NCBI GenBank assembly: GCA_041390305.1
Contig: JAWKQE010000011.1
Span: 62,001 to 126,000, forward strand
Direction of reading: 5' to 3'
From: JACKCR01 sp041390305
GTDB lineage: Bacteria; Eisenbacteria; RBG-16-71-46; CAIMUX01
DNA: 64,000 nt
Each line of letters begins with the position of its first letter. Position 1 is the first letter of the stretch. This document shows positions 44,225 to 52,522 of the stretch, in pieces. The notes below the pieces were generated by a model that ran no database searches, had not been told where the DNA came from, and saw only the letters and a list, made by a program, of their open reading frames with translations. A program made the translations under genes and the position numbers.

Positions 44225-45697
44225 ATGGCCATGCATCTCGATTTCGGCGTCCATGAACCCCTCGTCCGATGGATCGAAGAGTCGGACTCGAACGGTTTCT
44301 GGAATGCGGCCGTCCAGCGTGTTTCCAAGCGACCTCAGGATCGTGACGCGCTCCTTCTCGCCGGTGCCCTCGCTTCCGCCCGTGCCGTCGATCCCGCTCG
44401 TTCTCCTTCCTGGTTTCTCCAGCTCACCTCGACCTACGCGAGCCTCCACGACCCGGCCCATACGGGCGAGGCGGGGGACGGGGCGGACGGAGACCTTCCG
44501 GTACTCCGCTTCCTCTCCGGCGTCCGTGAGTCGTGCGACCGCTTCCCGTTCCGCCTCCCGCAGCTGAAGGGCCCGAGTGAAGGGGCGAAGGAAGACCTCA
44601 CCTACGCTTTCCTCGAAGCGGTGCACAAAGGCGACGCGGATGCCGCGGACGAGCGCTTCTCGTCGCTCGCGGCGGATCTCGGCAAGGACGAGGCCGGTGA
44701 CCTCCTCTTCAGCTCCGGACTCGAGGCGCTGACCGGACCGGAGGACACACTCCTCGGGGCGGTCGAGGCGCTGACCGCGCTCCAGCAGATCGGCTGGGAG
44801 TGGGGGCCGATCCTCCTTCGCCCGGTCGTCCGCCAGCAGGCGTCCCCGGCCGGCCGATCCGACCTCTACGACCGTGCCTGCCGTGAGATCGCGACCCGCC
44901 AGCTCCTCCGCCGCGTGCGGAGGCGCACGCCCGGGGTTCCCTCCCTCGGCGAGACCGAACCTCAGGAGTTCCTCGAGCGCTCGCTCGCCTGGAGTCAGGC
45001 CGAGCCGGTGGGCCGGATGGAGCAGATGGCGGACATGCTCGCCCGCGGGATCTCGCTCGAAGACGCCGGCGAAGTCGTGTCCCTCGCGTCGACGCTCCTC
45101 TTCCTGCAGGAAGGGCTGCGCAGGACACCGTGGACGGTGGGGGAGATCGAGGAGCGGATCTCCGTGGTGGCGGGCGCACGCGCCGTGCGCCGGCTCCTCC
45201 ATCTCGCGACCCCGGGACAGCGGATCCTCGGGCTCCTGCTCGCCGGGATCCACCCCGGCCTGCGGGACGTGCGGCTCCGTCCCGAGGCGCCCGAGTGCGG
45301 CTGGTGGCTGTCGCCCGCAACCCGGTGGACCGAGAGTGCCCCGGCCGGCAACGGATCGGGAGAGACGCCGGCGATGCCCACGGGAGGGACCGAAGCCTGG
45401 GAGCAGGCGCTTGCCGGCCGAACCGCGAATGCGCTCCTCCCGATCGTCGAGGGAATCCTGGAGTCGGGCGGGGTCGCCCAGGGGCTACGGGGACCGACGG
45501 CCGCGGTCGCCCGTCGGCAGAACGCGGGGTACGGACGGGCCATCGCACTCGAGCGGGTTCTGGCCGACGCCTACGACTCCACGCGGGCGCCTCATCGTTG
45601 GATCCACGTGTGGGCGAGCGGTGTGGCCCAATGTCTCTGGCCTCTCGATCAGGGCGTGAAAATTGTGGGCTTGCAAGGTTCGGAACCGGTCTGCTAG
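44225..45697 (+). CDS. Hypothetical protein
   Basis: A 490-residue protein if started at the ATG at 44225 (MAMHLDFGVHEP). The purine-rich site GGGAGGAAACGGGG lies about 20 bases upstream, so the exact start is uncertain. It is helical throughout, without signal peptide or membrane helix, and has repeating His/Leu-rich blocks (LLLAGALASARAV, RPVVRQQA, LLHLATPGQRILGLLLAGIH). No family is recognised; it is reminiscent of all-helical di-metal proteins but no full metal motif is visible. It lies between two tRNA genes. Confidence 0.6.
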   Translation: MAMHLDFGVHEPLVRWIEESDSNGFWNAAVQRVSKRPQDRDALLLAGALASARAVDPARSPSWFLQLTSTYASLHDPAHTGEAGDGADGDLPVLRFLSGVRESCDRFPFRLPQLKGPSEGAKEDLTYAFLEAVHKGDADAADERFSSLAADLGKDEAGDLLFSSGLEALTGPEDTLLGAVEALTALQQIGWEWGPILLRPVVRQQASPAGRSDLYDRACREIATRQLLRRVRRRTPGVPSLGETEPQEFLERSLAWSQAEPVGRMEQMADMLARGISLEDAGEVVSLASTLLFLQEGLRRTPWTVGEIEERISVVAGARAVRRLLHLATPGQRILGLLLAGIHPGLRDVRLRPEAPECGWWLSPATRWTESAPAGNGSGETPAMPTGGTEAWEQALAGRTANALLPIVEGILESGGVAQGLRGPTAAVARRQNAGYGRAIALERVLADAYDSTRAPHRWIHVWASGVAQCLWPLDQGVKIVGLQGSEPVC

Positions 45698-45700
45698 TTT
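45671..45700 (+). promoter_or_regulatory. Probable promoter of tRNA-Glu
   Basis: TTGCAA (45671-45676), 18 bases, TAGTTT (45695-45700), 38 bases before the tRNA. It overlaps the last codons of the upstream hypothetical gene. Confidence 0.45.
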
Positions 45701-45738
45701 CTTTCAAGGCTTGGGTCCGCGAGGGCTCAAGCCTATAT

Positions 45739-45810
45739 GGCGCTATCGTCTAGGGGTTAGGACGGGTGGTTCTCAGCCACTAAACCGGGGTTCGAATCCC
45801 CGTAGCGCTA
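45739..45810 (+). tRNA. tRNA-Glu (anticodon CTC)
   Basis: The acceptor GGCGCTA pairs with TAGCGCT (first pair G-U), the anticodon loop TTCTCAG holds CTC, and the T arm is GGGGTTCGAATCCCC. CCA is not encoded. Confidence 0.93.
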
Positions 45811-45821
45811 CGTTACCGAAC

Positions 45822-45870
45822 ACCGGGGAGTTCGGGTCCACATAGGTTGGAACCGTCTCCCCGGTTTTTT
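45822..45870 (+). terminator. Rho-independent terminator of tRNA-Glu
   Basis: ACCGGGGAG and CTCCCCGGT form a 9-bp stem around a 26-base loop, followed by six T residues. It lies 12 bases after the tRNA. Confidence 0.75.
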
Positions 45871-45912
45871 GTTTGTTCCCCATTTTCACTAGGGGAACGT
45901 GAGGAGGAGAGG

Positions 45913-46566
45913 ATGGGCGACGAACTCCGCGATCGGTGGGGACGGCCGCTCCGGACTGCCAAGAGCCGTGTCCGGACATCTGTCTTCAAGCAGATCTTCG
46001 GTCGCTTCTGGTACTTCATCATCCCGGGCCTCGGGATCGTGTGTGCCCAGGACGCCTACGTTCGGCCGCATCTCGTCGAGGACGAGAACACCATCAACCT
46101 CGGGCGGGTGGCCACGGACCAGGTCCGGGACAGCCTGCTCGCGGACCTTCGGATCGTCGACAACGAGACCTCCGCGGTCGAGGCAGAGATCGACTCCACC
46201 TGGACTCCCCAAGTCGCCCTCTACCGATCCGTCCTGGACAGCCTCCTCGCCGTACGCCGCGAGTACGACGCTGCGATTCCGGTCGCGGAATCGAAGGTGG
46301 ATTCGCTCGACGAGGCTCTGGCCGAGCTCGTCACGGCGCTCCAGACCGCCTCGGCGGAACTCCAGGAGTACCAGCTGGACATCGACGAGAAGAAGACCCG
46401 CCGCCGGACCCTGCGGGACTCGATCACCGTCCTCGCGACCGAGATCGAAGAGCTCGCAGATGTGTATGACCGGCTCGCGAATCCCGATGACTATAGAAAG
46501 AACACGGCCCTCATCCCCGGCCCCGGAAACTATCCGGACCGGGACAACCTGCCGCCGAAGCGCTAG
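45913..46566 (+). CDS. Membrane-anchored coiled-coil protein (first of a pair)
   Basis: The ATG at 45913 has GGAGGAGAGG before it and gives 217 residues. A short charged N-terminus leads to one hydrophobic segment (YFIIPGLGIVCAQ, about residues 34-46). Long charged helices with heptad-like spacing follow (VAESKVDSLDEALAELV, RTLRDSITVLATEIEEL). The C-terminus is Pro-rich (PGPGNYPDRDNLPPKR). No known family. It lies 11 bases before a protein of similar N-terminal layout, so the two probably form one operon and complex in the envelope. Confidence 0.7.
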   Translation: MGDELRDRWGRPLRTAKSRVRTSVFKQIFGRFWYFIIPGLGIVCAQDAYVRPHLVEDENTINLGRVATDQVRDSLLADLRIVDNETSAVEAEIDSTWTPQVALYRSVLDSLLAVRREYDAAIPVAESKVDSLDEALAELVTALQTASAELQEYQLDIDEKKTRRRTLRDSITVLATEIEELADVYDRLANPDDYRKNTALIPGPGNYPDRDNLPPKR

Positions 46567-46577
46567 GGAGGGATGGA

Positions 46578-47534
46578 ATGTCCGATCCTGTAAAGAAGGG
46601 GATGTTCAACGTCGGCTTCTTCCTGCCGATCCTCGATCTCGTGGTGCTGTTCTCCGTCGCCATCGGCACGGGTTGGTACTACTACCACTCGCGGGGCATG
46701 GAGCAGATCGACGCTTCGGCTTCGCGGGTGAAGGAGGCGAAAGACTCCTACGCCCTCGAGATCGACGACCACGAGCAGTACATCATCGACGCTCTCCAGA
46801 AGCAGCAGGAGACGTTCGAGCAGAAGGACGCGCTCATCGCGCAGGCGTCCCTCATCGATACGCAGATCAAGCTCGAGCATGAGAAGATCCAGAAGGGTCG
46901 TCTGCGGGATCAGGAGCTGACGGACCGTTTCGTCGCGCTCCGTAGGGACATCGAGAAGGCCGACGATCAGCGCCGGACCAAGCAGGGCGAGATCCTCGAG
47001 CGCCGAGAGGAGATCCGTCAGCTCGACGAACAGCTCGCCGTGCTCGAAGGCGAAGTCGGTGATTCCCTCTCCAGCCGGAACGGGATCCAGGACGACATCG
47101 CCGAGCTGCGCCGCGAGCGTGAGCGCGACCCGATCAGCATCTTCCCTCCGGGCGCGGGACTCGCGATTCTGGGTGAGTTCGGAGATGGGGACCAGATCTA
47201 CGGCGTGTCGCTCTCCGGCATCCTCAAGCAGTTCGGCCAGGTCAACGTCGGTCTGACCGGAAACGTAGGACTCGCGAACGCGACCGAGAGCTCGGTGAAG
47301 GAAGGCGGCATCTTCGTGAACGTCCCGGTGGCGTTCCGTCGCGCCTCGATCGACTTCGAGACCGGCCTCGCCAGCCTCACCGACGCGCGCGGGTCGGACA
47401 AGACGTCCGGCTTCCTTGCGGCCACGTTCCGCTACGCGCCGATCCGTCGCGAGCGCTTCTTCCTCCTCGGAGGGCTGAAGATGCGCGACACCGATCCGTC
47501 GCTGCGGCTGGGACTCGGGTTCGGACGGCGATAG
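46578..47534 (+). CDS. Inner-membrane helix, long coiled coil and beta-rich C-terminus (second of a pair)
   Basis: A 318-residue protein. One membrane helix (about residues 12-35; LPILDLVVLFSVAIGTGWYY) is followed by about 130 residues of strongly charged coiled coil (FEQKDALIAQASLIDTQIKL, RREEIRQLDEQLAVLEGEV). The last ~130 residues alternate polar and hydrophobic positions (LSGILKQFGQVNVGLTGNVG, GFLAATFRYAPI, LRLGLGFGRR), resembling amphipathic strands of a small beta-barrel or outer-membrane protein. This layout suggests a link between inner and outer membranes. No family is recognised; the barrel reading is inference. Confidence 0.7.
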   Translation: MSDPVKKGMFNVGFFLPILDLVVLFSVAIGTGWYYYHSRGMEQIDASASRVKEAKDSYALEIDDHEQYIIDALQKQQETFEQKDALIAQASLIDTQIKLEHEKIQKGRLRDQELTDRFVALRRDIEKADDQRRTKQGEILERREEIRQLDEQLAVLEGEVGDSLSSRNGIQDDIAELRRERERDPISIFPPGAGLAILGEFGDGDQIYGVSLSGILKQFGQVNVGLTGNVGLANATESSVKEGGIFVNVPVAFRRASIDFETGLASLTDARGSDKTSGFLAATFRYAPIRRERFFLLGGLKMRDTDPSLRLGLGFGRR

Positions 47535-47663
47535 ACCGAGGGTAGGATTCGCCGGTCTCGACCAGGGGCCGTCAGACCTTGGAAAGGGCGCTTCGGCGCC
47601 CTTTCGTGCGCTCGGCCGGCTACGCGTCCCGCCCTCGCGCGCCAGAGCTTCCCGTTCGGCCGG

Positions 47664-49012
47664 CTACGCTCCCCGTCCCTCGCGCGCCAGCGCTTCCTGC
47701 TCGGCCGGGATTTCGTCCTCTCTCACCGTTGCGAGCAGCGTGCCCCCGATGAGGAAGAAGACGGTCACGGAGAGGATCGCCCACCGAAGGCTTCCCGTCG
47801 CGAGGACGAGTCCGCCGTAGACGAGCGGGCCGAACACGGCGGCGAGGCGGGTCATGATCGAGAAGAACCCGAACATCTCGGACTCGCGTCCCTCCGGGAT
47901 CCACTTCGCGAGCAGCGAACGCGAACACGTCTGCACGCCTCCGAGGAAGAGTCCGGCCGTTCCGCCGAGCACCCAGTATTCCCGAAGCGCGTTCCCGAGG
48001 ATCCCGACCGCGAATCCCCACGTCGTGAGGACGGCCCAGGCAACGACGCAGACGAGGAGTACGCCTTTGTGGTTCCACGCGTCGGCGAGGGGGCCGAGCA
48101 CGAGCGAGCCGAGGAACGCCGTCGCCTGGATGAGGAGGAAGAAGAGGATGAGAGACGCGGGCTCCATCCCGAGCTCCTCCGCTCCGAAGATCGAGGCCAT
48201 CGCGACCACGGTCTGCACTCCGTCGTTGTAGACGAGGTAGGCGAAGAAGAACCGGAGGAGGTTCCGCTGTCCGGCGAGGGACCGTGCCGTGTGCCGCACC
48301 TCGGCGAGCGACGAGCGGACGAGGCTCCCGAACGGCTCGACGATCCGTCTCGGCCGGAGGGCTTCGTACCGGAAGATCCAGAGTGTGGGGAGGGAGAAGA
48401 GGAACCACCAGACCGCGACCGAGAGGAAGCAGTCCCGGATGTCGAATGCTCCCTCCGCGAACCCGAGCTTCTGGGGGGCCTGGAGCATGAGGAGGTTCAG
48501 CACGAGGAGGAGGGCCCCTCCGATGTAGCCGACGCCCCAGGCGATCCCCGAGATCCGCCCCAGCGCCTCGCGCGGCCCCACCTCGGGAAGGAGCGCGTTG
48601 TAGAAGATCGAGGACGCCGAGAACGCGAAGTAGGCGAGGCCGAAGAGGAGCCCGCCCGCACCCACTCTCCTTCGCCGACAGTCGCGAGCAGCGCGGTGAG
48701 GATGCATCCGGGGAGCCAGAAGGCGGCGAGGAAGCGGAGCCGGCCGGAAGACCGGTCCGAGAGTGCGCCGAGTGCCGGCCCCGTGACGACGACCAGCCCC
48801 ATCGAGATCGAGACGACCGCGGACCACACCGTGGCGCCGGGCACCATCCGTCCGAGAATCGGGACGCCTTCGGCCCCGCCCGCCACGACCCGGGCAAAGT
48901 ATTGGTTGAAGAGAACCGCCAGGATCGTCGTCGCGAACGCCGAGTTCGCGAAGTCGTACATCGAGAAGCCGAAAAGGCGGGTTCGGTCGACTCGGACTGG
49001 CGAACGGTTCAT
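47664..49012 (-). pseudogene. MFS transporter, UMF1/Atg22-like, one frameshift
   Basis: The minus-strand start MNRSPVRVDRTRLFGFSMYD (ATG at 49012, GGAGG upstream) continues DFANSAFATTILAVLFNQYF and ALGALSDRSSGRLRFLAAF, the N-terminal signature of the UMF1 family. At about 48662, after EGEWVRAG, the frame changes to GLLFGLAYFAFSASSIFYNAL and continues to ALAREGRGA. Adding one G to the G-rich run restores one ~450-residue, 12-helix transporter. The substrate is unknown. The change is probably a consensus error. Confidence 0.8.
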
Positions 49013-49189
49013 GAAGGCCTCCGGTGACTGGCGACGGCCGGACGGGTGGCACGGCCGCCCGGACTCCATCCGCCGCACCGTTCCCGGGACGGTACCGGCT
49101 CGGGCCGGGGAGGGACAGGGGGGACATCTCAGAGAGCGTCCGGGATCCCGTTTCTGGTCCTAAGTTTCGGTGAGGGAAACGGCTCTTCG

Positions 49190-49219
49190 TTGACCAGCGC
49201 CGCCCCGGAACGGTAGGAT
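49190..49219 (+). promoter_or_regulatory. Possible promoter of the cysteine-rich protein gene
   Basis: TTGACC (49190-49195), 18 bases, TAGGAT (49214-49219), in the gap between the divergent MFS gene and the secreted protein. A long leader of ~170 bases would follow. Confidence 0.4.
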
Positions 49220-49394
49220 TTTACTCATCTCGTTCCGGTATCGACCGGTCGCCCCACCTCACCCTCGAGGGATCGGGGGCCGGGCGGTCATCGAACCGGG
49301 AGATTCGGAGCGCCACGCGCCCGCGCGGGCGGCTCCAGGGGGTTCGTAAAGTTTTGACTCTTCCCAACGCAGCTTCCACAAGGAGAGACACCTG

Positions 49395-50849
49395 ATGAAG
49401 CATTGGTTCAGGATTGGTCTGTTCGCGTGTAGCGCCATGGCTCTCGCCTCGGTCGCTTCCGCGCAGGTCATCAACGAAGTCCTCTACGACGATGCCAGCA
49501 CCGATGACCAGACCTTCGTCGAGATCAAGGGCGAACCTGGCCTCGATCTGACGGGCTACGTCCTCGAGGGCTTCAACGGCAACGACGGTGTGATCTACAA
49601 GACCGTCACGCTCGACGGCGTGATCCCGGCCAGCGGCTACTTCGTCGTCGGCCAGGCCTTCGGTGATCAGATCGCCGACACTGACTTCCAGAACGGTCCG
49701 GACGCGGTCATCCTCCGTGATGCCACCGGGACCTATCTCGACGCCGTCCACTACGGAAGCGGTGCGAACTTCTTCGGTGGTGAGGGGCTCGAGACGGTCG
49801 ACCCGCCCGCGGACAGCTCGATCGCGCGCTGCCCGGACGGCTCCGACACCGACAACAACGCTGCTGACTTCTTCGCCGACGACACGCCGACCCCGGGCTC
49901 CGCGAACGACGTCGACTGCGCTCAGGTTCCGACCGGTGCCTGCTGCGACCCGGCCGCCGGCTGCGTCATCGTGACGGCCGCCGACTGTGCCGGCGCTGGT
50001 GGTGAGTACCTCGGCGACGACACGACGTGCGATCCGGATCCGTGCACTGCCCAGCAGGTCACGATCTGCGAAATCGCCGAAGACAACGTCGATGGCTTCC
50101 CGGTTCTCTTCGGCGCCTTCGTCGAGGCCACGGGTATCGTCATCAGCAACAACTTCTCCGGCACCACGAACGAGTACTCGATCACCGACGGTCAGTGCTG
50201 CGTCACCATCTTCGGTGGCGACATGCAGAACCTGAACCTGGGTGACGAGGTCCTCGTGACCGGTAACGTCGACTTCTTCAACGGTCTCACCGAGATTCAG
50301 ATCGCTGACCTCGCGGTCATCGGTTCGGGCCCGGTTCCGGCCGGTGCGGAAGTCTCCACGGGTGACTTCGCCGCGAACGGCGAGGCCTACGAGAGCTGCC
50401 TCGTCAGCTTCAAGTGCGTGACGATGGTCGATGGCGTCTGGCCGGCCGACGGCGAGAACCAGAACATCACCGTCGACGACGGCTCCGGCCCGACGACGAT
50501 GCGGATCGACCGCGACACCGACATCGACGGCTCGGCCGCTCCGACCGGTCCGTTCTCGGTCGTCGGTATCGGTGGTCAGTTCGACAGCTCCGCGCCGTAC
50601 GACACTGGCTACCAGATGCGTCCGCGCTTCCTCACCGACCTCACCTTCGACGATCCGGACTGCGGTCCGATGCACGAAGGTGCCTGCTGCTTCACCGACG
50701 GCTCCTGCACCTTCGGCCCGGTCGAGGACTGCGATGCCAACGGTGGTACGTATCAGGGTGACGACACGACCTGCGATCCGAACCCGTGCCCGGTCGTCCC
50801 GGTCATCGAGAAGAGCTGGGGTGGAGTGAAGGACGCGTTCCGTCGCTAA
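49395..50849 (+). CDS. Secreted cysteine-rich protein with lamin-tail-like domain and SWG C-terminal tag
   Basis: A 484-residue protein (AAGGAGAG upstream) with a signal peptide ending near VASAQ. Residues ~24-170 resemble a lamin-tail/LTD surface domain (VINEVLYDDAST, FVEIKGEPGLDLTGYVLEG). Two cysteine-rich repeats (GACCDPAAGCVIVTAADC and GACCFTDGSCTFGPVEDC, each ending in DDTTCDPDPC or DDTTCDPNPC) flank an OB-like region (IVISNNFSGTTNEYSITDG). The end is VPVIEKSWGGVKDAFRR, a tag shared with the secreted protein starting at 52523. A strong terminator follows, so it is probably abundantly expressed. Confidence 0.8.
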   Translation: MKHWFRIGLFACSAMALASVASAQVINEVLYDDASTDDQTFVEIKGEPGLDLTGYVLEGFNGNDGVIYKTVTLDGVIPASGYFVVGQAFGDQIADTDFQNGPDAVILRDATGTYLDAVHYGSGANFFGGEGLETVDPPADSSIARCPDGSDTDNNAADFFADDTPTPGSANDVDCAQVPTGACCDPAAGCVIVTAADCAGAGGEYLGDDTTCDPDPCTAQQVTICEIAEDNVDGFPVLFGAFVEATGIVISNNFSGTTNEYSITDGQCCVTIFGGDMQNLNLGDEVLVTGNVDFFNGLTEIQIADLAVIGSGPVPAGAEVSTGDFAANGEAYESCLVSFKCVTMVDGVWPADGENQNITVDDGSGPTTMRIDRDTDIDGSAAPTGPFSVVGIGGQFDSSAPYDTGYQMRPRFLTDLTFDDPDCGPMHEGACCFTDGSCTFGPVEDCDANGGTYQGDDTTCDPNPCPVVPVIEKSWGGVKDAFRR

Positions 50850-50890
50850 GCCTCCGCTGAAGAGATAGGAGTGGACGAGTTCGCTCCACG

Positions 50891-50923
50891 AAAACCGGGC
50901 CGGTTCGCCGGCCCGGTTTTTTT
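50891..50923 (+). terminator. Rho-independent terminator of the cysteine-rich protein gene
   Basis: AAACCGGGCCGG, loop TTCG, CCGGCCCGGTTTTTTT: a 12-bp GC-rich stem with a tetraloop and seven Ts, 42 bases after the stop. Very typical. Confidence 0.9.
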
Positions 50924-50939
50924 GTGTGTGCCGGGCAGG

Positions 50940-51172
50940 ACGTCGTCGGGATGACGCGCCGGGGGAGGATCAGGGCGCCGGTGACTCTCAACGTTGAGAG
51001 TTGTCGTCGGGATAACCCGGCCGGCGACGGGATACGACGCGAATCACTCTCAGCGCTGAGAGTTGTCGTCGGGATAAGCCGGCGGGGGACGGTTACGTTG
51101 CCAATCACTCTCAACGTTGAGAGTCACCGTCGGGACAATGCGGCCGGGGGCGGGATACGGCGCCAGCTACTC
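50940..51172. repeat. 61-62 base tandem array with 18-base palindromes
   Basis: Three perfect 18-base palindromes, ACTCTCAACGTTGAGAGT at 50984 and 51107 and ACTCTCAGCGCTGAGAGT at 51046, recur every 61-62 bases. They are separated by similar segments (consensus TGTCGTCGGGATAA-CCGGC-GG-GACGG). Partial units flank both ends. Compensating changes keep the middle palindrome perfect. No open frame uses them. Confidence 0.8.
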
Positions 51173-51326
51173 GGACGAGACGTCAGGACCGTCGATGGCA
51201 CGAAGCCAAACACACAGGAGAGGCTAGCGAACCACCACAAAACAAGTCGTCGCAATGGACCTCCCTTCCTCCCACAGGCGCGCGAAGTAGACGCGCCACG
51301 GACCGAGTCTGAACCCGTATGAACGG

Positions 51327-51563
51327 TTACGCGATCCCTTCGTACAGGAACTCAGGTGCCAGGTCGGCGCCCGTGGGCCAGGTGATCGTGTTGAGTTCAC
51401 GGTCCAGGACGAACCTGGCAAACATGGCCGGATCCCGTAGCGGCCCCGAGACTTCGCCCCACAGCTCTGACTCCAGATCGATCTCACCCTCCTTCCCGTC
51501 AGCAAAGATCAATCTCAAGACGTAGTCCCGAGGATGTTCCGCGGCGATCAATCGTGGCGTCAT
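51327..51563 (-). CDS. DUF2442 protein
   Basis: A 78-residue protein matching the DUF2442 family (RDYVLRLIFADGKEGEIDLE, LDRELNTITWPTGADLAPEFLYE), a small alpha-beta protein often encoded beside DUF4160 proteins. It follows a DUF4160-like remnant by 5 bases on the same strand, the usual order. Such pairs have been suggested to act like toxin-antitoxin or regulatory modules, but function is not established. Confidence 0.8.
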   Translation of the reverse strand: MTPRLIAAEHPRDYVLRLIFADGKEGEIDLESELWGEVSGPLRDPAMFARFVLDRELNTITWPTGADLAPEFLYEGIA

Positions 51564-51568
51564 TCGGC

Positions 51569-51780
51569 CTACTCCAGTGGTGGAATCGGGAGGAGCGGTT
51601 CGTGTCGTACGGCCCGCCCCCAGTTCCGGCTCAGCTCATCCCGGTGCAGATGGTACCACTCGAGGACCAGATTCGTTGCCCGCCGCGGGAAGCAGAGCGG
51701 CCGCGTCGACGAGGTTCTACGCTCGTCCGGACGAGAATCGCCACTTCCGGATGGTGTCGGAGCGCTTCCCGACCGGGAAG
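51569..51780 (-). pseudogene. DUF4160-like remnant
   Basis: The minus-strand end NLVLEWYHLHRDELSRNWGRA followed by PLLPIPPLE closely fits the C-terminus of DUF4160 proteins (W-x-E/Y-LH-x-EL-x-x-W). The N-terminal half is not recognisable: it runs into the 42-base tandem array and is in a different frame. It is therefore a decayed or truncated partner of the DUF2442 gene. Confidence 0.55.
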
Positions 51781-51800
51781 GGACACGACACACGGTTGTT

Positions 51801-52178
51801 GTGGGTGCCGCCGATCGGCGACGCGCGTTCCGCGAGGCTGTCGTGGGTGCCGCCGGTCGGCGGCGCGCATTCCGCGATGCTGCTCTAGGTTCCGCCGGTC
51901 GGCGGCGCGCATTCCGCGATGCTGCTCTAGGTTTCGCCGGTCGGCGACACGCGTTCCGCGATGCTGTCGTGGGTTTCGCCGATCGGCGACACGCGTTCCG
52001 CGATGCTGTCGTGGGTTTCGCCGATCGGCGACACGCGTTCCGCGATGCTGTCGTGGGTTCCGCCGGTCGGCGACACGCGTTCCGCGAGGCTGTCGTGGGT
52101 GCCGCCGGTCGGCGACACGCGTTCCGCGAGGCTGTTGTAGGTTCCGCCGGTCGGCGGCACGCGCTACGCGATGCTGTC
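51801..52178. repeat. Nine-copy 42-base tandem array
   Basis: Nine uninterrupted units of exactly 42 bases (starts at 51801, 51843, 51885 and every 42 to 52137). Each carries a CGCCGATCGGCG or CGCCGGTCGGCG palindrome and CACGCGTTCCGCGA. Because 42 is a multiple of three, frames stay open on both strands and give 14-residue repeats, but no start signal or family supports translation. Confidence 0.85.
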
Positions 52179-52223
52179 ATCGTCTTTCCCGGCCGGGCGT
52201 GGCGAATGTCGCACATGGTTCCG

Positions 52224-52400
52224 CTATCTCTTCTCGTTGAGGTGGAGCCAGTACAGACAGACTGCGGCCGCCGCAGGCACCGACAGCGGCCCCGTCCCCG
52301 GCTCCATCGGAGTCCGAACGCGGACGCGCATCCGGAAGGTCGCGCCCGCGATTCTGCGCAGGCCCAGACGGATCGGAATCCGGTTGTACGGATCGTGTTT
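52224..52400 (-). pseudogene. Truncated duplicate of the trmH 3' end
   Basis: On the minus strand GATFRMRVRVRTPMEPGTG and LSVPAAAAVCLYWLHL ending in NEKR-stop closely match the end of the full trmH-like gene (MEPGTESLSVPAAAAVCLYWLYLGRR at 54272-54350). About 190 bases between the GATFR and MEPGT blocks are missing. The copy is thus an internally deleted remnant lying just before the second secreted-protein gene. Confidence 0.65.
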
Positions 52401-52522
52401 CCGGCGCTACGCTCGCGGAGAAGAGTGGTGGCTCGGTTTCGAGTCCCCATCCCCCTCATTTGTACACACAGGTTGCGCCTCTCCCGCATCCCCGAGTCCT
52501 CTCCTTACCGTAGGAGGATCCC

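Noticed and set aside
44065..45810. Genomic island integrated at tRNA genes
   Set aside because: No integrase, no duplicated tRNA 3' end, and neighbouring composition looks the same.
50940..51172. CRISPR-like array of palindromic repeats with regular spacing
   Set aside because: Only three 18-base repeats, the 'spacers' are similar to one another, and no cas gene is near. It is a tandem repeat.
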